Below, piece after piece: positions 46,281 through 57,034 of a DNA stretch of 64,000 bases. Location: the NCBI GenBank assembly GCA_019614645.1, contig JABWDB010000072.1, positions 620,001 to 684,000 on the forward strand, given 5' to 3'. The position numbers were made by a program, and so were the translations under genes. The notes under the pieces were generated by a model that saw nothing but the letters and a program-made list of their open reading frames with translations, ran no database searches and had not been told where the DNA came from. How positions within the stretch are numbered: the first letter of the stretch is position 1; every line of letters starts with the position of its first letter. This stretch comes from Stratiolaelaps scimitus. Lineage: Eukaryota; Arthropoda; Arachnida; Mesostigmata; Laelapidae.

Positions 46281-46478
46281 GACAAATACTGTTGTCAACA
46301 TAAATGTGTCGTACAAAAAGATTGGTCCCTCCCTATATGACGAAACTTTCGAGTGCATGTTACGACCCATACTTGATTTTAGTTATCACATTACACGATT
46401 AGTTAAGCCTGCCAACATTCCTGTAAAAAACGAGTCCGTTATCAAGAATAATATACTGTTATCCTATATGGGGGAGGG
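46281..46478 (+). repeat. Dispersed repeat X, plus copy
   Basis: About 200 bp homologous to the reverse complement of 48136-48392. Landmarks include GTCAACATAAATGTGTC, CCCTCCCTATATGACG, TTAGTTAAGCCTGC and ACGAGTCCGTTATCA. Relative to the other copy it lacks about 55 bp before ACGAGTCC. Because the minus copy directly follows LINE coding sequence, this may be a LINE 3' end. Confidence 0.8.
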
Positions 46479-46494
46479 TAGGTGAACAGGCGAA

Positions 46495-46551
46495 CTTCTC
46501 TAATTATTATGTATTTTATTATTATGATAAAATACATAACAATTAGAGAAG
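46495..46551. other. Strong 25-bp hairpin (pre-miRNA-like or fold-back)
   Basis: Arms 46495-46519 and 46527-46551 pair over 25 bp with one mismatch and a 7-nt loop (TATTATG). It begins 17 bp after dispersed repeat X, and no equivalent follows the other copy of that repeat. Confidence 0.55.
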
Positions 46552-46799
46552 CAGCTGGGGTCAGGTCGAGGCCAACTTGTTCATAATCCATAATTAGCTC
46601 CGATTGTGAAAATCTGATCATTTCGCAGTACCGCTCCGTCGATCTAGAGATGACAACTGTTATGGTTGCAGCAATGTATGAATCACACAGTTAGCAGCAA
46701 CCACTCACTGGATCAGGCGCAATATTTGTCCCATCTTGGTTAGTTAGCGGGTAACGGCAACGAATACATGCATGGATTACTCTATTCAGTCTCTCAGTT

Positions 46800-46930
46800 T
46801 TCCAGCTGACTCCCAGCTAAGATTTAACATCCACGGTACTGCTTGAGCATTGCTTCATAAGACGGACCCCTTTTAAATGTAATCCACCATACAATGAAGA
46901 CACTCCACAACCCTACAATGCGAGCATCAC
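46800..46930 (-). repeat. SINE family B, degraded copy
   Basis: The minus strand shows the 3' half: GGGGTCCGTCTTATGAAGCA, then ATGTTAAATC and AGCTGGGAGTCAGCTGG. The tRNA-like head (beyond 46890) is badly diverged. Confidence 0.65.
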
Positions 46931-47389
46931 TCCACTATAGACCCTGGTGTTCCCAGCTAAACTTCAACTCTAAATCTTTCACATTTCTTTGATTTGCTTC
47001 TTTTCTGTGTCAGGATTTAAGGAAAATTCTGCTAGGAATACTCTGAAACTGGCAACTTTCTTGAATGGCAATATTTAAAGTAGAAAACAATCTCTAGAAG
47101 TAGAAAGAGGATGAGGCTGAATCGATTGAGAGCTGTATAGAACAAGGAAACGTTGGCATTGGAAATTAACGGGAGCCTAGTTAATCTGCAGTCTATATGG
47201 CGTCACCCGCTAAAGAGCTGAATACGATAGCAGCGACTTAAAGCAAAATCATTACGGATGGAGACGTATAAGATATATCGGCCCAACCATCCGTCCACTG
47301 CGGGCGATGACCGAATAATCCAAAGAGGCGGTGTTCCTGAGGTCCTCTGCCACCCGATACTTTAGCACAGCTGGCCATTTATCCTGTCG

Positions 47390-47562
47390 AGCCCGGTAGC
47401 GTGGTGCATTCGTGTGCGCCTTCCAATCGGAGGAGACGCGTAGGGGCACAGGTTCGATACCCACCGGCGCACATTTGCGTTTTGGGGTCCGTCTTACGAA
47501 GCAATGCTAAAAGCAGTTATACCGTGGACGTTAAATGTTGGCTGAGAGTCAGCCCGAAAACC
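47390..47562 (+). repeat. SINE family B, near-complete copy
   Basis: Reads CCCGGTAGCGTGGTGCATTC (A-box region), CAGGTTCGATACCCACC (B-box), GGGGTCCGTCTTACGAAGCA, then GGACGTTAAATGTTGGCTGA and CAGCCCGAAAACC. The head has RNA polymerase III internal promoter boxes of tRNA type; the body and tail are not tRNA-derived. It is inverted relative to the copy at 46800-46930. Confidence 0.87.
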
Positions 47563-48135
47563 TTAAGGCCATTTATCCCACTAGATGCACCTCAAATACA
47601 ACGTCTCTTGGCGATATACTTCATTGTGCAATAACAATCCGGAGTCGCATGCAAAAGTGTTAACGGTATGTACTAATGGCGGATATAACAGCGGGTAGCC
47701 TCTAACCGGCACTACTTGATCTATAAGGCTTGCCACTCACAACAGAACAGAATAGAAACTCTTTAATACTTATGGGAGGCGGAGGAGCGGTGGTTGAGTT
47801 GGCAGTTGACCAGATCAGTTGACCAATGGGAATACATAGGTGCGTAGGGAAGACATCCTCACTGTGGAATAGTTTGGATGCACGTCAGGAGAGACATACG
47901 CTATTGATGAGCTTGGTCCGTAGCTTTAGTGTGGCTGCTGTGCAAATCGCTTTGAGTTATATCAAAGAAGTAGTCAACCATGATTATATGCATGATTTGT
48001 TTTATAGCAGCAATACTAGTAATATAGTACCTATCGACATTAGATCTAGGGAGTTATTTTTAAGTGAACACCTACACCTTACGCGTCTCAAAAATTTCTC
48101 TTGAACACCCTGAGTCTTATTCAATAATTTTTTTT

Positions 48136-48392
48136 ATGATTACCCCATATAGGGGAACAGTACATTATTTCTGATAACGGACTCGTTTTGTACAACATTA
48201 TATACACATCAGGATCGTTGACAATAAAGCAACGGAAAACCATATGTACAATAATGTTAGCAGGCTTAACTAATTAATGAGTAATGTGATGGCTAAAATG
48301 GGTGATATGGATGGTAACATTCACTCCAAGGTTACGTCATGTAGGGAGGGAGCTGTGTTTAAGTAGGACACATTAATGTTGACAGTAGGATC
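48136..48392 (-). repeat. Dispersed repeat X, minus copy
   Basis: Inverted homologue of 46281-46478. On its own strand it directly follows the LINE reverse-transcriptase fragment at 48393-48750. Confidence 0.8.
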
Positions 48393-48750
48393 GAGGAGAT
48401 TATTCAAGACGGTGCAGACAATAGCGCCCTGCGACACGGAGCGATAGTTGACACTGTCAGTCTTGGGAGCTTTTTTATGCGCTGCCGTTACGATAGATTG
48501 GCGGAAGTATGCAGGCACGTCACCTTCGTCATCGTAGAAACGCTCGAAGATGAGTGGAAGCGGCTTGGCAAAACATAAGGCGAACTGTTTATAGAAGATT
48601 GGTGGGATGCCATCAAGGGTGAAGCTGGCCTTTAAATACGAATGAAGAGTGTAAATGTACAGCTCAGCAAATGTAACCGCATCGTTCGGTGATCGGCATC
48701 ATGAATTGGCGAAGATGGTAGACACCGTTACGAAGTCAGATTGAACTATT
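48393..48750 (-). pseudogene. Non-LTR retrotransposon reverse transcriptase fragment (Jockey/CR1-like)
   Basis: The minus strand reads through the N-terminal reverse-transcriptase blocks: LDGIPPIFYKQFALCFAKPL (like GPDGIPxxxxK), then VPAYFRQSIVTAAHKKAPKT (like WRxAxVxPIHKKG), then NYRSVSQGAIVC (like NYRPVSLLxxxxK). It ends shortly after NYRSVS and joins dispersed repeat X, so the catalytic core is missing. Either an internal deletion fused the 5' part of the enzyme to a LINE 3' end, or repeat X is a separate element. Confidence 0.8.
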
Positions 48751-48982
48751 GTGAGGGACTCACATCTTTTACATCCATTTGTTCATATGTCTATCCTATT
48801 GATGCTACGACAAATACATCCATATATTGCCTGACCTTTGCAATTTAACACAAGAAAAAATATAGATTTCGTTGTGAAAGGATGGGATTAAGCAAGCAAC
48901 GTGTCAAATGTTTGCATTCGTGAGTTCGTTGTCTGCGCAAAACAAATCTTTGCACTACGCGAGTCACTCAGTCGACTCGCAG

Positions 48983-49052
48983 GCGGGATGGTGAAGGGGC
49001 CGAGCCTGAGGATTTAGGTATCATGGGGCCTCTGGTTCGAATCCCGCAGAAC
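48983..49052 (+). repeat. tRNA-like segment with B-box (pseudo-tRNA or SINE head)
   Basis: A good B-box (GGTTCGAATCCC near 49031) is preceded by GGCCGAGCCTGAGG. GCGGGAT at 48983 can pair with ATCCCGC near 49038, but this overlaps the T-arm, so a normal cloverleaf does not form. Confidence 0.3.
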
Positions 49053-49059
49053 ACACACA

Positions 49060-52000
49060 TATTTGATAGAGACATAGAAGTAACACAAAAAAAAAGTCGT
49101 GCCGAATCATGGCTCAATTAACAAGAACAACAACAACAACCAGCGTAAAAGAAGACGAAAAAGCAAAAGTCAGGCGACTGTAGGACAAAGGAATCAGCGT
49201 GACCTTGCCGTTGTTTATGATCAATGTATATTCTGTGATCAAGTCTACACTGATACTCCCGGATAGTTCAGCAGGGACATGCCAGTGGTGCAATGGGTAC
49301 ACCACACCTGGACGAAACGGCCTCTAAAAATCGATCTTACCTTTGATGTAGAATGGAATGAAGAGCAAATATGGAGGCAGTAGACTAGCTTCGGCATAGC
49401 TAACCCATTATACCATATCATAATTATATGAGTTTAGACAGCGAGGTCGCTCAGACGTGATACAACGTTATCCGTTTCAGCATAATGTGAGTAAAGGATT
49501 CCATATGGCGACCAAAGCTAACTCTGCTAATGTCGGTATTTGAAACTTAGATCGATATAGGGGTATTCAGTGAACAACGCTCTCTTGCTAGACAATGACG
49601 TTTCAGCAGTAAAAGGAGTTTTCATCAACGAAATTGTAAATAGCACACTAACAGAGCACATGGAACTCCGCAATTATATTTAATTACTCTTTAACTAGAG
49701 AATCAATTGTGAGAGGAAAATAGCCATTGAGCCAAGTAAGAGTTCTGTGTTTTTTGAGGTGTATTTTTATTTGTCGCCCAAAGCTCGTATGCGAAAGAGC
49801 CTACTGAACTTTCTATCTCCCTCTTACGTAGCAATGTGATCACTTAAAGTGGCAGGTTTCCAGAGGGGGCTGTACACACATTGCATCGAAACTCCGGATT
49901 CGCGCAGCACCTCCAGCCAGGAAGGCACTCGAGATCACTATTGCAACCGCCACAATCAGGATCTTGTGCAAGTTGCAAACAGAGGGGACTTAAATACAAG
50001 CAAAAAATATGGTATTGTAATCATAAACAAAATGATCGATTGCAATAGTGAGAAATTGGGATAAATAATCTAATGACAACAAAAACAGTTTTATGTCGTA
50101 TTACCGAGGTTTCAATATATCGGGTTGTTCCATATCTTACATTCTCCTGGGCACGCATCGATTACACAGACCGTTCGGTTCCATACAGCACATTTCGGTT
50201 AAAGGACATGGAATATCCGTAGCACAGTCCGGTCCACAAGATTGGTCAGGTATAGTTGACGCGCAAATCCTAGCAGCTAAAGTCAAGCATTATTATTATT
50301 ATTACTTATTATTATATTTATTAGGTGTCTCCAACGGTACATTTGGGAGGTGCGAACGTGTAAATGGCAATGACGTGAAACCTCCTGTACGAGAGCTCAG
50401 GGCTCGCGAGGACAATGAGAAATCACCTTGGTTTGAATTTATGACTGGGAGTCCGTGCATGTGGAAAAACAAGACTCACACAACAAAGGGTCGAAAATAA
50501 CCGTATGATTCACTTAGCTGTGAAATACATAATTAGATAAACAGACTACAGGGTTTCTTTTTGCTGCAACTCGAGGTGTATATACAATATACGCCCTTGA
50601 GTGTAAGTATAGACACAACGGAAAAATAACAGTTCAAAAACAATTCCAGGGGTGTTATAAACATTTTTCATGTTCTAATTATTTTTAGTGTAAGAAAGTA
50701 GCCGTGATAAGAGGGCGTTAAATATATAAAACATTGTCTCATAGAAAATATATGCTAAATCTTAAGCGTGTCTACAATTTGCTTAGTTGATTTTATTTAT
50801 AGTTGATGTTTGTCAGAACTTCGCCACCGATGATTCACTTATTGTTATTGCTTCATTTATTATTATTATTATTATTATTGTATTTATTCATTGCAATTAA
50901 TGCATACGAACTCACCGACGTTGGAGTCTCCTCTGCTAAGCAAAACGGTAAGAGCACAAAAGAATAGGATAACACCCATGTTGTGCGGTTGTCTGCTGGT
51001 AGGTCTGCTGTGTGGCTGCCCTGGTCACACAGCTTGGTACTTATGGCAACCTCGTTTCGAAGCACAAGTGCTCTATCACAGTACAGCTGGCCGTATGGAC
51101 AAGCCTCTCCACAGCATGTGATTCAATACTAAATCAAAATTCATTTGCAATGGTCAACTGATACTAAGGTAATCTTTGTGTACAGTAAGTGTGTAACGGG
51201 CGTTGTCATTTAACGTAAAATCAATGCGCTTCAGGACAATATTTTAGTCCTCTAGCAAACACCGGAGCCCAACAGACCGCAATCCTAGAACTCTCACCAT
51301 TATAGCCTATATGTTATAGCATGGTTGGAGCCACATGGTGCTTTAGTCAGAGATTAAGCTCCTACATAGGATACCCACCATCACCTCCCGTGAAGCCCAA
51401 CAGACGGTCGCCTAAGGATAACACAGAGCTATTTGTGGAACGAGTTAAGGAAGGACGCACTCTAAATTTGCGAAACTTTAACCCCGACTCGATTGACACC
51501 GATACAATGATAGCCAACCTGACGATCTCACGCTGGTGTCCCACTCGAAAGGAATAGCGTCTTCAAGGAAGCGTACAGTGGCTGACGTTTCTACACCCCA
51601 CTCCAGTTGATCGTTCAGATCTGTTCCACCAATTGGAGTTCAAGACTCCGACTCGTCCAGTGGATTTAAGGTCCGGGCTCTGCACCTGGAATCTAACTCT
51701 AATATTTATGTTTATCTTAGGCATCCTGAAGTTTATACAGGGGGCCGGGGGGGGGGAGATGTTCTGATGCACATTATGTAATGCTTATTGTCTACATAGC
51801 GGCCATGTAATAGGAACACGCACGTATGCCCTGCCACAATGACACTGGTGAAGTTTTCGCAGAGACGCAATACTTTCCAACAAAGATATTTTACACAAAG
51901 GGCGAGGACAACAGTTAAATGGCATTTCGGGGCTCAAAACCATCTGCAAGAATCCTTTTTGACTCAATATCCTGTAGCAGTTTACAGTCACGTAGTCAGA

Positions 52001-53165
52001 AGTTCGCGTGGTGCTTCGGTTAATATAGATAATATTTTATACTGTATACGAGATAAAAAAAAACACGTTTAAAATCAGAAAAGTCAACCAGATCGCAAAC
52101 CGTACCGTGCTCAAGTTAACATCATATCAAGCAGTTAACTTAATGACGTCACATCTTGCATGGATAATACAAGACATGCTGGATTTGCATTAAAGGTTGT
52201 TTAATGATAATTTATAGTTCGCTTTCTGAATTGTCGAAAATGTATTATTTGTCAACATGTTAGACAGTACATTAATTATATATTTTTCCGCCCTCCAGTC
52301 GGCAGCCACAACATGCACTGCGGGGCCAGTCCTCCACGTAAATAAAAGCCAACGTGATTCACTTATAAACTGTGTGATGAAATTCTCTTTACGCTCGTTC
52401 TGTGACCAACAACGAGTATTGTGTTTGTAGACCTAAGGTTCATTTTATTACTTACATGGCCTTACTATGCACTTCGCTCACAAAGGACATGGAAGCAACA
52501 TTTACATGTTACATCTGAAGAATAAATTTGGATTTTAGAGAACCAGCTAGATTTGCTCAAATTGTGGTGGCACGACTTGAGCGACTTTATTCTAGGAAAA
52601 TTACTTCTTTGAGAAGAACAAGCAGGTGTAAACGTGAGATTTAATTAATTTTAGATTTAATTGCTGTTTCAATTTTCAAAATTTTCAATCGTATATTGAT
52701 GTATAAAATTCAGCGTCACGATTGAGCAATACTCGAGCAATTATTCGATATTCGGGAGGGTGATCTAGAGCTATTAAGGCCTACACCAATCGGCATAGTC
52801 ATATTTGGCGTCCTCGGACTGTGTAGAAATTACATAATTTGCCGTGTATGGGTAAATTAGCTGCGATCTTGAACGAGTGTCTAGTCGCCGCTGATATCAC
52901 AGTTTCCAATACAAAATATGCTGCTATTATTTTCTGTCCAACTTATAAATAAGACTTGTTTTGTTCATACGGGGACCAGGTTTAAGACTTAAAAAAATCC
53001 ACATTAGTCTATGTGACTAGATAACTCTCAGCTCAAGAGGCCAAGTTGCGACATGTGGCAAAGTTATCACATGTGGCAAGGTTTTCCGAAGATGTAAAAT
53101 CCCACTGGCAGAATTGTGTGGGACCATATACGACAAAAGCGACGATCGTGAAAAAAGTACTCCAT
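49060..53165. other. Unassigned stretch
   Basis: No recognised gene. An (ATT)n-type run at 50290-50325 creates a Tyr/Leu-rich frame, and another ATT tract lies near 50860-50890. A G-run lies near 51738-51757. The rest is AT-rich. Confidence 0.4.
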
Positions 53166-53169
53166 TACT

Positions 53170-53330
53170 GTGTCAGCGCGGTGGCTCGGACGGCTAAGTG
53201 GTCTCTGGCTGTCGAAAGCCAGAGGCCGCGGGTTCGAGCCCCGCTGCGTGACGATGACATATAGGAGCGAGCTTAAGCATCGTGAAATTGCAGCTCCTTT
53301 AATAAACCAATAAAGCTTTACCTTTACTCT
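53170..53330 (+). repeat. SINE family A, near-complete copy
   Basis: The tRNA-derived head reads GCGCGGTGGCTCGGACGG (A-box region), an anticodon-arm-like hairpin TCTGGCT/AGCCAGA with loop GTCGAA, and B-box CGGGTTCGAGCCCCG. If the loop is taken as an anticodon loop, the triplet is CGA (serine). A linker follows with GATGACATATAGGAG and CAGCTCC, then AATAAACCAATAAAG and a CTTTACC-type 3' tail. The head gives RNA polymerase III transcription; the tail presumably recruits a partner LINE. Confidence 0.87.
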
Positions 53331-54208
53331 CATCAGACAAACTCATGCCACAGAGCAATAACGAGCAACGCAGCCAGCAGCCAATATATGATAATGATAT
53401 AAGAGCGACGCAGAACCGCTTCCTTCGTCCTTGCTTTTCTGAAGGGTCGCAAACACTCATTAAAAATAACACCTGCTCTAGCGGTGTATTCACATTGTGG
53501 GTGCTCGCTTCTGATATCGGCCGTTCATTTAGCCCTGGCAGCTGTTAACCAAAGTCCGACCAAAGACAGCATTGTTGACGTTGTTCGTTTTCTATAGTAA
53601 TTTCACTATTTGTTTAACTAGCATGTGTGGTATAGTGGCAGAATCTGCGATATATTATGCGTGTGAATCTTGAGGACGTATAGGTCTCTGTAAATCTTCC
53701 ACCGAAGGTTTACACATGAAGCACTAATGGAGAAATGTTCTCTAGCAAATGTGCACGTGGTAAGCTTATATATAATATAAGGGGTTCCTTCTTTAATATA
53801 GAAAAAAAAACAGGATTGATATGGCGCCAAAAGGTTGAATGCAACTTTTAATGTGATTAATATTTGCCTTCTATATTGTTTTCAATATTATTGTCCTGTA
53901 TTGCAGGTTGCTCTATCATTAAGTATCATCAACAGCCAATGCTTCTAAGCTGGTTGCACAATTCTCAATCGACAGTCCTTACTGTAATTTGTATCTCAGA
54001 TGCGTGCATTTCACGCATTTCGCATGGACATTAACAAGATTTCTATGACAAAGGCAATATTAATAGAAAACCAATTGTTTTAGAGCAGCAATGCCAAAAG
54101 CTAACTTGATAGTATTTAGACACTAATATGCCACGTTAATACCTTCAATAGACGGGTTCGACATTACAATATGCATTTATATATAATTGTCTTAGTATTG
54201 TATACATG

Positions 54209-54666
54209 TACTCCGCCGGTATCCCTTGCACAAGGGAGCTACAGGGCCTCGACACCTCTGACGGACGCCGTCCTGACGGCCTCACGCTTATCCCCTTCCA
54301 CCGAGGCCAGCACCTTGTTTGGGACGGCACGGTGGTTGACACTCTAGCACCTTCTTATGTCAACCACTGTGCAACCACCCCCGGTTATGAGGTAGCGCTT
54401 GCGGAGCGGGCCAAGCTAAGGAAGTACGCCGCACTCCAAGCAACCTTTTTTCTCCCCTTGCTTTTGAGACCTTGGGCGGGCACGGCCCTCTCACTGCGAA
54501 CTTCCTCGAAGGGGTCTGCCATAGGTTGATCCGCGCAACCGGGGACAAGCGCGCAGGTTCTTTCCTTCTGCAGCGCCTGTCCCTCGCTGTGCAGAGGGGC
54601 AATGCCATCGCCTTCCTCGGAACATTGTCCACCTCAGCCCCCCCCCCCCCCCCGCACCCCGAGTAA
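54209..54666 (+). pseudogene. C-terminal block of a retroelement protein (RPDG...WD domain), one frameshift
   Basis: An open frame from 54206 encodes GRRPDGLTLIPF, then LVWDGTVVDTLAPSYV, and GYEVALAERAKLRKY. After one apparent single-base frameshift near 54447-54470 it continues with GGHGPLTANFLEGVCHRL, ATGDKRAGSFLLQRLSLAVQ and RGNAIAFLGT, and stops at TAA 54664. I recognise this as a conserved C-terminal block found after reverse-transcriptase-like domains in many invertebrate predicted proteins. The RPDG, WD and DT residues suggest a PD-(D/E)XK-type nuclease fold, which is inference. The upstream part is absent, as in a 5'-truncated insertion. A C-run (about 54638-54654) lies near the end of the frame. 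Confidence 0.65.
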
Positions 54667-55077
54667 AGCCACTTGCTATCACAATATGTTTGTACCACGC
54701 AAAACCAACGGAACTTATATGATCTTGCATAAACAATGAGGCGTATACTTACAATGGTGCTTTGCTTTGGCATGGCACCTAACACAAGCTCCTCTATTTT
54801 TTAACCTTATATTAAGTGCCAATATCTCACAATTCTTTTCAGTGGATCTGAGCCGCCTTATTCTCATATTTAACTTAGGAGTGGTCTTTACCAAAGCAAT
54901 AACTGTGAGCACTGAGAGAATCTAAATCGATGCCTTCAACTCGGTACGATTGATTTCCGTTCTGTATCGGAATTAATTCTCAAAGATAGTATTGATAGTA
55001 CTGATTGATCTTATTGATAGTAATAATTTTCTTTGGTGATTTTTAAAGTGTACTTGAAAATCTATAGGTATAACCTG
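54667..55077. other. Unassigned short stretch
   Basis: Nothing recognised. A short imperfect TTGATAGTA repeat lies near 54985-55025. Confidence 0.4.
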
Positions 55078-55190
55078 ATGCACCGGTTCAATCCCCACCG
55101 TTGCACATTTGCATTTAAGGCGTCCATCTCGTGAAGCAATACGGAAGCGGTTCCGTCGATGTTAAATATTGGCCGAGAGTCAGCCCGCAA
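55078..55190 (+). repeat. SINE family B, 5'-truncated copy
   Basis: Starts at the B-box (CCGGTTCAATCCCCACCG) and continues through CATTTGCATTTAAGG, GTGAAGCAATAC, TCGATGTTAAATATTGGC and CAGCCCGCAA. The A-box half is missing. Confidence 0.78.
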
Positions 55191-56330
55191 TAGTTTAGGT
55201 TATACAAATTATGTTGGTCATATATCTCTCCATCATATTTGGCCATCATATTCTGCTCAGATTGGCTCTTGATTCAATGTTTTATCCATTCGTCGAGCGT
55301 TGTCATATAACCGGCCTTGGAATCGAGTTATCAGTAGCCTTATAACATAACGAAAATACAACCTACATTTTATTCTATATTGGAACGTCGCCGAAAGCGA
55401 ATACCATCGACATAAAGACATCCAATTTACTCGAGCAATTTTCCCACCTTAGCATTTCGATTATTCTGCTGAGAATAGAAAGATTCTATTGACGGTTTGT
55501 CGTGTGTGCAGTGCAGGGCAGAGTCGGTTGACAAAGTTATACTGCAACTTGACGGCTTCCGTCCTAGGCAGCTTTAGAACATCTTTTAGCTAATGCAAAA
55601 GGAGCCCATTGCTTCTCTGAGTAGCAATATTTGTAGCCATTATTTCCAAGCAAAATGTCAGCTCCACCGAAATAATAGTAGGTGTGTGTAAATTCATGTG
55701 TGATGTTCTACACACTCGCCCTTGTACGTGTATTTTTGGGCTAGAACATATTTGAATAGATTAACTAAAAGTTTCATAGCTTCCACGGCGTCTAATTATA
55801 CGGACTAAGGTGCGTGAGTGTTCCAGCAAAAAGAGAAGACGGTGATATTCAATTAGCGCATGATAATGATATGCGATGATCGCGTTCACAGGTTCACATA
55901 TAGAGCTTTACTGCGCCGGTATCTTCTAGATATAGATCTCCAACGAACACAAGTTCTCGAATGCAAGCACGAGTTTTAGCCCGTAAACCGTTACGGAGTA
56001 AAACAGTATATTTCCACGTGGTTGACACAGTAATTATGTAGTTAATTTACTAAGCATCGTACATCTACGCAACGAACGTCTCCTCGCTCCCGCGTCCAGC
56101 AGCCCACTCAAAGTTGTTAGGTATCGACAAGCTGCCACCGTCTACTGACGATGTTAAACACAAAACAGAGACCTTCGCCGGCTTGACACTCGTACATTCT
56201 AGTCGTCCTCTGCTGCCTCAGATTTCAGCAAACCTAATATATCGTACTACTGTTGTCTCCACTACAATTTGACATTCTCTTGTTCTTCAGAGGCAATAAC
56301 TCTCTCGTGTTTGGACGATATAAATTATTG
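55191..56330. other. Unassigned stretch
   Basis: Short frames only. No repeat family or RNA gene recognised. Confidence 0.4.
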
Positions 56331-56467
56331 GGCTTTCCGCCGGAAGGAGGCTCATATTTTTCATCGTCGAAGGGGGGCGAAGCAGCAACTCGTGGAAATA
56401 TGCTACGCTGGCTGGATGGCTGGCTGGTAGACTGTATCACATGTGTCCGTGACGCGACCCATCCTGT

Positions 56468-57034
56468 ATGGATGGCACGACATACGCTTTGACATGTTCA
56501 ATACGTATATTTAGCCATAGTGTGGTACGGCGTGGCGTACTCTGTGGCTGCTCAGCCGTCAAACGAATGAGCTGGCAACTGAGCTTGCCAGGAGTTCCAT
56601 TGACGCCGTCGAATCGGTGGTCGTTGTCTTTTTCTTCTTCTTCTATTTCTGGGACAAAGAAAGCGGCGTATATAAATGAGTGTCAACCACCTACAAGTCT
56701 GCGCCATTCTGTGCCCCATGCAGCAGCTGATGGCTATGTGAAACGTCCTTTTGGAGCGCCATTTTGTCGAGAGTCAGCTGCCTCACGCCGCAGCAGTAGC
56801 GAGTGCAGCCCATTTCACCGTCGTCGTCTACCGCTAGAATACGTACGTGCACTCTACGAGTTTCGCATAGTATATGCAGATGTGCGCACTTTCTTAAAGC
56901 GGCTACTGTTGGTGGAAACGTGGTGGACCTGGCCTCATGGACTGCCTTCATGGACCCTGTCGAGACCGACCGACCAACCGACCGCTGTCTGTCGCCACTC
57001 GCTTGATGCAGTCACTTCATCTGGGAAGATTTAG
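56468..57034 (+). CDS. Unrecognised 188-codon open frame (doubtful)
   Basis: An ATG-started frame of 188 codons in a GC-richer pocket (56340-57300) that is also open on the other strand. The predicted product is Ser/Arg/Pro-rich with no domain, signal peptide or repeat I recognise. The length is within chance expectation for this much sequence. The pocket could be an untranslated or regulatory exon. Confidence 0.12.
   Translation: MDGTTYALTCSIRIFSHSVVRRGVLCGCSAVKRMSWQLSLPGVPLTPSNRWSLSFSSSSISGTKKAAYINECQPPTSLRHSVPHAAADGYVKRPFGAPFCRESAASRRSSSECSPFHRRRLPLEYVRALYEFRIVYADVRTFLKRLLLVETWWTWPHGLPSWTLSRPTDQPTAVCRHSLDAVTSSGKI

Noticed and set aside
48983..49052. Functional tRNA gene
   Set aside because: The B-box is good, but the acceptor pairing overlaps the T-arm and no proper D- and anticodon arms form; kept only as a tRNA-like repeat.
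50093..50500. 135-codon plus-strand frame
   Set aside because: Its middle is a Tyr/Leu run encoded by an ATT repeat and no domain is visible.
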